Below, piece after piece: positions 57,800 to 64,000 of a DNA stretch of 64,000 nucleotides. How positions within the stretch are numbered: position 1 is the first letter of the stretch; every line of letters begins with the position of its first letter. The DNA lies in the NCBI RefSeq assembly GCF_020379485.1, contig NC_063451.1, positions 21,620,630 to 21,684,629 on the forward strand, in the 5' to 3' direction. Under the pieces are notes generated by a model. The model did not search any database and was not told the DNA's origin. It was given only the letters and a program-made list of their open reading frames with translations. Source of the DNA: Brassica napus (lineage: Eukaryota; Streptophyta; Magnoliopsida; Brassicales; Brassicaceae). The position numbers were made by a program, and so were the translations under genes.

Positions 57800-58251
57800 G
57801 CTTGGATCTGAGAATTTGTATGTCTACAGTAATGTTTCTTCTTAGCAGGAGAAATATTTTCCTCCTCTCGAAGTTCACTAACATCAAAATCGTTTCCAGA
57901 ATTTGGATCTTTCACTACCCGACCCAAATGACCCAGTGACCGACCTGTTTCCATCATTTCCTCTCCTCCTCCACTTCTCCGCATAATCATCGTCATCATT
58001 TTCATACTCATCATCCCATACTCCTCCTTGTAATTGTTGTAATTGCGGTTCATGAGACCCCAATCCTTGAAAATGTCCCAATAAATAGTGAACACTATTG
58101 CGAGGCTCGAAATGGTTACAGCCACCAAAACCATAAGCCAGTAAGTCCATTTCTTCGAATTTTGTCCTAGCTGCAACCACTAACATGGTGGATAGATACT
58201 TCAGTTCATTTGGCCTTTCATTGATTTCATTATCCTCAACCAACGTCCACT
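57800..58251 (-). pseudogene. EXS/PHO1-like gene fragment
   Basis: On the minus strand, after an acceptor TTTTGCAG (58259-58252), the frame reads RPNELKYLSTMLVVAARTKF. After a 1-nt shift it continues KKWTYWLMVLVAVTISSLAI and VFTIYWDIFKDWGLMNRN. The K-Y-x-S-x-M-L-x-V-A-A-R block followed by YWD-x-x-x-DWGL is the signature of the C-terminal EXS domain of PHO1/XPR1/ERD1-type membrane proteins. After DWGLMNRN the family match stops; the sequence turns acidic/basic and ends at a GTAAGT donor near 57793. It is one displaced exon, frameshifted, probably carried here by a transposon. Confidence 0.6.
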
Positions 58252-58259
58252 GCAAAAGA

Positions 58260-60296
58260 AAAAAAAAAGAGTGTCTAACATTTTGAATGGATTCAAACAT
58301 TGCTTATTTCAAAACGATGAAAAATTATGAATTTAGTATAGTACCTGAGCTAAGAGGAACAATTAAGGAATGATGTAGAATTCTTTGTAAATGTTTATGA
58401 TCGAAACCAAAATGTCATGATTTTAACTGTAAAACAAACTAAGTAGCAAAAGCTAAATTTACTCAAACAATGATCATGATTATAAGTATTAAGTTACCTT
58501 GCCAATTTGGTTTTCCCACGTAAATAGTAATGATGGGGTTGCAATCGCAGGGGATGTTGTCTATTTGTTAGTTCAGATGTTGCTATTGGATCAATGTCTA
58601 GGAAAACTCCCATGTTCAAACAAAGCAAAAGCACTTGAGATTCAAGGTCGTAAGAAGAAGATGTTGCCATAAGAGTTTGATTCTAGTTACCTTAATATTT
58701 GTCTTTAGGAAAGAGAGTCTTCACGCAAGGGCACAAACATGCTTAATAGCTCGAAACTGAATTTAAGAAATAAGAGTGTTTATAATCCACAAAGAGCATA
58801 TTTTAGCAGGCTAGGCAAAAGAGAGTTGACCACATACTTGTCATCATGGACAGGAACTCCACACTCTTAATCGTGGAAAGCAATGTAAGATTTGTCTTTA
58901 ACATGAATATAAAAAAAATCAAAGGTCCAGTCATAGCAGAAGAAAATATTTAAGCCGAGATGAAGTTAATCCCTTCAATATCGAGAAATGATAAATAAAC
59001 TAATCTTTACACTTTATGTTGAATTACTAAAGCAAATCATCAATGTCAATTTCTAACTAATATGCAAAAGCAATTGTATTCCTACGAAAACTGGAAAACG
59101 ATCAATAAGGGAGACTGAGAAAAGATTATTACCAGATTTGGGACTATTTTTTCATCTTTCTCTTCCGTCATATCCCTTCTCAGTGAAGATGACGAGAAGC
59201 CCTCTTCCCGCTCGAAGAAGACGCCATATCAGTGGGAAAAAGATGTCTCAAATGAATACCATGCATTTGAGATACCATTTCGCCTCAAGTTTGAAGGGTG
59301 TAGAGGCGAAAACTACAACATTTTATTAGACGAAACGCCGTAAAAGTGAGATCTTGAGATGTATCAGCCATCGGTTTCTCCAGAGATGTAGATTAGGATG
59401 TGTAACGGCGAGAGACGATCAAAATAAAATGAAATTGGGATGTGAGATAAGATTTATTGATCGTCTTTAATTTGCTGTAACCTTCGACGAAAATAAACGG
59501 CAGTCTGTAGAAATCGGAAAAGATGAGGCGAAGTAGAAGGATCACACGTATCGACGACCATTGTATTTGGAATAAGAATTGGACTTATTTAAAACGGACC
59601 ACAACCAAATATTGTCGGCCCATATGAATTGGTCTGCTATTATTCTGTGTTGAGAAACAACGGTATGACATGGCCATTTTTAAGAACATGATTGGTCGAT
59701 TTTTTTAGACGACGTGGACAGCTTCTCTTTTAACTATATCCAACTTTTATTATTGTTAGATTAGATAATAATGGTCAAATTTTGTTTGGGTCACAAAAGC
59801 TTAGTGGGTCTCATGTTTGGTGGGTCAATGCTCCCAACTATATTTTGTAAAAGTTATTTTTTATCACAGCAACTTTTGCTTCGTGGTCGAATGCTCAAAA
59901 CAGCTGTATTGTCTTATCTTTAAAGCTAAGATTATGTTCTTCTTTTAATAAAAAAAAAAATCTTTTAATAAAAAAAAAGAGGTTCTTCTATGTCATCCAC
60001 GTCGGCCAGTTGCCTCCGATGGGCCTCCTTCATCTCCTTCTATTGTATTCTTTTCTATATTGTTTCTATTTTGTAAAATACATGTATTAGCCTACCACTT
60101 TTTATCCGATTCAAACTGTTTTCACAAATCAAAGTCACCAGTTTTGTATATTACAAAACAACTTTTTTTTTGTTTCTCGCCTAGGAATTGGAGAATGAGA
60201 AAATTCCTAAAATTGATGCTCCAGATGATTAAGAGTATTATAACAATCTAGATTACAAGTAAAGTATACTCCGTTCATAGGGCGGGACAGCCCTAG
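58260..60296. other. Degraded interior of the candidate Helitron
   Basis: No convincing gene. Possible minus-strand exon traces at about 58510-58690 and 59150-59345 have no recognised family. A duplicated A-rich phrase (TCTTTTAATAAAAAAAAA) is at 59940-59980. The right end carries the Helitron-like hairpin and CTAG. Confidence 0.45.
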
Positions 60297-60700
60297 TTAT
60301 GTAAAATGACGAGTTTGATATTCAAAAACCTTGTGAAAGGTTATTTGGCACGCACGAGCAAAGTGGTAGTTTCTAAGCAAGCAAGCTCCTTTCCGTAAAC
60401 TTAAAACGGGAAGCCTATTTATGAATGGCTTTTGCGCCTTTTGCATTTTCTTTGACATTTTGTAGCAGTTAAAATCAATCGACCAATTATGAATGCTTGA
60501 ATGTTGTGAAATAATACATTCATAATAAAAGAGAATGCTTTTCAAAACTTTCTTTGACATTTTGTCATAAATTAAAACCAACTGACGGTTATAAAACATC
60601 AAAGTGTGAAAGAGTATAATTCTTGAAGTAGTAAACAGGGAGGACAATACAAAACTCTCAAGAGACTACATAAGTTTTGTAGGAAAAAGACACAAGCTTT

Positions 60701-61044
60701 TCAGGCTGCGAGATCAGGAAGTGTGTTCTGAATGTTGTATGGCATCAAGATGTTAAACCCATCTTCAGCAGTTGAGATGACCATCCCTGGAATCTGGTTG
60801 TGCCAGTGAAGTTCCTAAGTCCTTTTATCTTGGTTTTACGGAACATAATTTTTTTTTTCAGACAAACAAACATCATATCAAATATAACCAAGCTAAAGAG
60901 GTTAAAGTAAGATGTTACCTTGTGAGCGACAAGAAGTCGAGGAGGCAAGTCTTGAGGTGTGTTAACTTGTTCCTTGGTCTGCGCTTTGAACTTTGCAACT
61001 TTGCTTCCTCTTCTTCATCCTTCTCTAATGATAAATCACATATC
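60701..61044 (-). pseudogene. C-terminal fragment of a glutamate-rich WD-repeat (GRWD/RRB1-type) gene
   Basis: Two minus-strand exons. Exon 61044-60919 begins after CTGCAG and reads CDLSLEKDEEEEA; after a frame-breaking local duplication (AAAGTTGC AAAGTTC) it reads FKAQTKEQVNTPQDLPPRLL. It ends at an AAG/GTAAC donor. Exon 60814-60701 reads ELHWHNQIPGMVISTAEDGF and NILMPYNIQNTLPDLAA, then a stop. This matches the end of plant GRWD1 homologues, nucleolar WD40 proteins that escort ribosomal protein L3. Only about the last 75 residues remain, a QGQKDL-like stretch of the usual sequence is missing, and a Cassandra element sits in the upstream intron. It is a displaced gene fragment. Confidence 0.75.
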
Positions 61045-61169
61045 CTGCAGATACAACATATATCCAAAAACCTGTAACATCCCGAGTTGTGATATGTGAA
61101 AAGGCTTAAGAGAATTGATTTGGCTACCTATGTCACCAAAGTTGACTTACCTTTTCCGGAACACATCCT

Positions 61170-61265
61170 GAAAGAACTCCAGAGTTAAGCGTGCTTGAGC
61201 TGGAGTAGTGCAAGGATGGGTGACCTATCGGGAAGTGATTCGCGATAGCGTGCGAGTGAGGCCAA
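61170..61265 (+). ncRNA. 5S rRNA-derived segment in the 5' Cassandra LTR
   Basis: AGAACTCC-AGAGTTAAGCGTGCTTG followed by GAGTAGTG, AAGGATGGGTGACCT and GGGAAGT matches the second half of plant 5S rRNA. The pol III internal promoter parts are visible: box A (AGTTAAGCGTGC, 61183-61194), the intermediate element, and box C (GGATGGGTGACCT, from 61214). It is not a functional 5S gene: the 5' half does not match. Confidence 0.85.
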
Positions 61266-61623
61266 AGCATGGGAAAAGGTCAGGTGGTGATTGCAGGGTC
61301 AGTAAACAATGATTTCGAGCCTTCAGAAATTAACGGACCGACCGTCGGATGGGATGGGGCCCACGGGCCGAGAGAGCGGGCATGGGTGGCCCATTAGGCG
61401 TGGACGGGTCGGGGCGTTATAAGTGGTATCAGAGCTGGTTAGCCATCTCAGTTCTGACCTGAGAGGCGTCTTGAGACCTGTCGTGGAGCGCAACGAGGAC
61501 GTTGCGTTCTTTGAGAGGGGGTGAATTGTAACATCCCGAGTTGTGATATGTGAAAAAGCTTAAGAGAATTGATTTGGCTACCTATGTCACCAAAGTTGAC
61601 TTACCTTTTCCGGAGCACATTCT

Positions 61624-61719
61624 GAAAGAACTCCAGAGTTAAGCGTGCTTGAGCTGGAGTAGTGGAAGGATGGGTGACCTATCGGGAAGTGATTCGCGAT
61701 AGCGTGCGAGTGAGGCTAA
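61624..61719 (+). ncRNA. 5S rRNA-derived segment in the 3' Cassandra LTR
   Basis: Same block 454 bp further on (box A AGTTAAGCGTGC at 61637-61648), with one difference in the arm before box C (GTGGAAGG against GTGCAAGG). Confidence 0.85.
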
Positions 61720-61880
61720 AGCATGGGGAAAGGTCGGGTGGTGATTGCAGGGTCAGTAAACAATAATTTAGAGCCTTCAGAAATTAACGGACCGACCGTC
61801 GGATTGGATGGGGCCCATGGGCCGAGAGAGCGGGCATGGGTGGCCCATTAGCCGTGGACGGGTCGGAGCGTTATAAAACC

Positions 61881-62344
61881 ATTACACAGTTTCTTTATGT
61901 GCTTTTTGCGTATTATCTGTGTGTTTGTGACTATCGATCTCTTACAAATCAACAAAAACTTCAAACATCAACAACCACAATCGAAAGCTATTAGGGATTT
62001 TGGAATAAAAACCAACAGAGAGCTGAAAAATAAGAACAGAAATCGAAAACATAAGAACCAAAATAGCTACTCTAACTTACCAGAACGAAGAAGAAGAAGA
62101 TTGGAAAAAGATTGGTGAGAACTTACAAGAACCCTAAAATTTTTGATTTGGGGATTTTGGAATGAGATGAAAAAGAAATACAGATATTTGTGATGTTTTT
62201 GGTCATAAATGAAACGATGTGTTTTGGTCCTAACTACAAATTACAGCTTTTAACGTTTCTGTAGAAGGAGGGGTCGAATTATTAAAATAAGTGACTTGGG
62301 GGTGGTTTATACGTTGAATCGATAAGAATTTTTTACGCTTTAAG
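61881..62344. repeat. Right arm region of the distant inverted repeat
   Basis: 62220-62320 is the reverse complement match of 46635-46735. Inward of it, on the minus strand, the sequence looks like a 5' leader with introns (CTTGTAAGT and CTGGTAAGTT donors), leading toward the GRWD fragment. Confidence 0.45.
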
Positions 62345-62662
62345 ACACATTTTCACTTTCAATTTACACAATCACACATGTTGCTAGAGGCACACTTTAT
62401 CTGTGTTGATTGTCTCTTATACCCCCAATTTTGTTTCTTCTTAACATTCCTTCTTTCGTAACTAATTTTTTTTTAACTAAAACAACAATCCGTCCAATTG
62501 GACAGACATCTCAATTAAAGAAATATAGTAAAATACAATTCATCCATTATCTCTCATATTCTGAGACAAAAAATTGAAATCACTTTCATAGTTTCTCAAA
62601 CCCTAATTGCAACTATCACTTTTCATCATCTATCCCCGAACCTCGTTCAGCTTCGAGAAACC
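62345..62662. other. Upstream region of a possible gene
   Basis: AT-rich. Ends with a pyrimidine-rich leader before the ATG at 62663. AAACCCTAA (telo-box-like) occurs at about 62599-62607. Confidence 0.35.
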
Positions 62663-63057
62663 ATGGCTAAATCGAAGTCGAAGAAGAAAGGGAACCTCAA
62701 TAGTCAACCTTCTTCACCGCAGATCGACAACAGAGGTTTATATTTTGAATTCTTTAATCTTTTTGACTTTAAACAGTTCTCGAAATCCCTAACTTTTTAT
62801 GTTTTTCTTGTTTGTGTTGTAATTTTCCAATTGGATCGAATCTCTGAGATTTTGTGGATGGGAGAGAGAATGAAGAGATCCGAGAGCTCCAGTGTGGAGA
62901 GGGCAACGTGACGGCGAGCATGTCCAAGCTCCGTTGTGGAGAGGATGACAGGACGGCCAGCAGATCTGAGCTCCGGTGCGGAGATGACGCGGCGACGAAC
63001 AGGTCATGCCTCTATTATGGAAAAGAAGACGACAAGCTGTCGTGGTGTGAAGGTTAA
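62663..63057 (+). CDS. Possible gene start with a 14-aa repeat, unrecognised
   Basis: The ATG at 62663 opens MAKSKSKKKGNLNSQPSSPQ and reaches a possible donor (AACAGAG/GTTTAT) at 62735. A later open stretch (about 62854-63057) has ENEEIRELQCGEGN and a threefold repeat of pattern E/K-L-x-C-G-E/D-(6)-A-S-x-S, ending KEDDKLSWCEG before another possible donor (GTGAAGGTTAAC). A lysine-rich start and telo-box-like leader look gene-like. I do not know the family, and the joining of these exons is a guess. It could also be a gene fragment in a transposon. Confidence 0.3.
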
Positions 63058-63059
63058 CT

Positions 63060-64000
63060 TCATTTCTTTTTATACAAAGATCTCAATTTTGACATTTACA
63101 GATTCCAATATCACTTCTTTTCTTTATCAGAATCTTTCTGAGATTTAAATGTCGAACACTTCTTCTTTGTATCAGAGAACTGAGAAGTAAAAGCTCTTGA
63201 CTTTAATTAAAACAATTCTTTATTTATCTTTTTTTTGGTCTTCTACAACTAGTGCTCTGAATCGATACTTTGATTATATGACTAGATGGATTTTTGGGCC
63301 AAACTTGACATGACAACAGCAAGAATCCATGGATGATGCAGCAAGATATTTTGACTACATGACCACATCAAGAGTCTATGACGTAGGCCACAAACAACAA
63401 CGTCCTAAACATCAATCTTGTTCTCATCCATTAAGAGTCTATGGATGATGCAGCTCAACACCTATCCAGACTCCAAAACGTGGTTTATCTACTTTCACTT
63501 GGTCTTGTATTTCATAACTATGTCAACATATGTAATTACTATAGACCAAACTTAGGGAAAGTATGGATGTTAACGTTTTAGCGTATGTGTCCAGTTTTGA
63601 TGACCATGTCCACATATAGTTTATAACTCTATTATCCAAGTGTCCATATCCAAATTTTTATAGATGATTGAGAATATAAGAACGTTGTCAACGAAAACAC
63701 ATCCATGAAACTTCTTAAAATATTTTTTGTATTTTTGTATCTATACATGTCCACATCTTTTTTTCATGTATTTTTCTTATTTGTCCACAAATTTCCGTCC
63801 ATAGTTTTTATGTCCATACATTTTTTTTATAGAATTGTTAATATATATATATATAATATATATATGAATTTGGATGTTAAAATATAGAGAAAAAACAAAT
63901 TACAATTTACTGTCATGATTATATTTTCTTCAAATATCTTAAACTTTGAGAAAAACAAACAATAAGAACTTTGCAAAAAAATAAAACAAAGAAAAAAATG
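63060..64000. other. AT-rich right end, nothing recognised
   Basis: Contains repeated phrases around AAGAGTCTATG and ATGGATGATGCAGC (63330-63460), frequent GTCCAC/GTCCAT words, and a TA microsatellite (63841-63863). No gene seen. Confidence 0.5.

Larger units (their letters stand above)
47319..60296 (+). mobile_element. Candidate Helitron enclosing several younger insertions
   Basis: The 5' side begins TCTATATATATAAGGG after an A (47318), as Helitrons do. The 3' side ends in a short hairpin AGGGCGGGACAGCCCT followed by AG and then T (CTAG ends at 60296), fitting a Helitron CTRR terminus inserted between A and T. There is no target duplication, as expected. The interior holds the young Copia element, MITEs, a second Helitron-type end and gene fragments. 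The pairing of these two ends over 13 kb is an inference; they could belong to different elements. Confidence 0.35.
61073..61875 (+). mobile_element. Cassandra TRIM retrotransposon
   Basis: 803 bp: two 349-bp LTRs (61073-61421 and 61527-61875) starting TGTAACATCCCGAG and ending GCGTTATA. The TSD AAACC is at 61068-61072 and 61876-61880. A tRNA-Met primer site TGGTATCAGAGC is at 61424-61435, only about 105 bp lie between the LTRs, and a polypurine tract GAGAGGGGGTGAAT (61513-61526) precedes the 3' LTR. Each LTR carries a 5S-rRNA-derived block, the hallmark of Cassandra. It has no coding capacity and moves using proteins of other elements. It lies in the intron of the GRWD fragment. Confidence 0.95.

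Noticed and set aside
61170..61265. A functional 5S rRNA gene
   Set aside because: Only the second half resembles 5S rRNA and it lies inside matched Cassandra LTRs.

Overview
The window is nuclear DNA of a flowering plant, almost certainly Brassica or a close crucifer. It is AT-rich, its genes have introns, the host genes closely resemble Arabidopsis proteins, and the repeats are typical Brassicaceae families (CACTA elements ending CACTACAAGAAAACA, Athila- and Tat-like gypsy elements, Copia, Cassandra, Helitrons). No organellar or bacterial features were seen. About two thirds of the window is transposon sequence.

Layout. 1-12.1 kb: two tandem leucine-rich-repeat receptor-like protein (RLP) genes on the minus strand, both broken. 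The left one is split by a Copia element (25-6307, target duplication CGCAA). 13.0-13.85 kb: an intact two-exon ribosomal protein L32 gene (minus strand) with telo-box and site II promoter motifs. 14.2-34.8 kb: a nested stack. A CACTA transposon (TSD GAG) holds a gag/protease-only Athila-like element (TSD GATAT). That element holds a Tat-like gypsy element (TSD TTTCT) and, in one LTR, a hAT-type MITE (8-bp TSD). 36.1-39.4 kb: an intact seven-exon DUF1296 / GBF-interacting-protein-1-like gene (plus strand). 39.5-43.5 kb: a second, internally deleted CACTA element (TSD TAT) just after that gene, with a 163-bp tandem repeat. 44.1-45.1 kb: a two-pore K+ channel (TPK) gene that has lost its N-terminus and carries a 1-nt frameshift. 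45.76 kb: a possible 45-aa membrane peptide. 46.6-62.3 kb: a mosaic of degraded elements between inverted arms. It contains a candidate Helitron, a young and nearly intact Copia element (48.65-54.32 kb), fragments of an EXS/PHO1-like gene and of a glutamate-rich WD-repeat (GRWD) gene, and a Cassandra TRIM whose LTRs carry 5S rRNA sequence. 62.6-64 kb: a possible gene start with a 14-aa repeat, then AT-rich DNA.

The host genes RPL32, DUF1296 and TPK appear, from memory, in the same neighbourhood on Arabidopsis chromosome 4 (around At4g18100-At4g18160), with a duplicate on chromosome 5 (around At5g46360-At5g46430). The window therefore looks like a conserved segment expanded by transposons. RPL32 and the DUF1296 gene look functional. 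The RLPs and the TPK look like pseudogenes in this copy, which is plausible where homeologous copies exist.

I found no operon-like or defence-island-like new system. The most informative signals are the datable transposon nest, the palindromic LTR repeats of the Tat-like element, the decayed TPK channel, the Cassandra element, and the young Copia with its gag/pol frame break.
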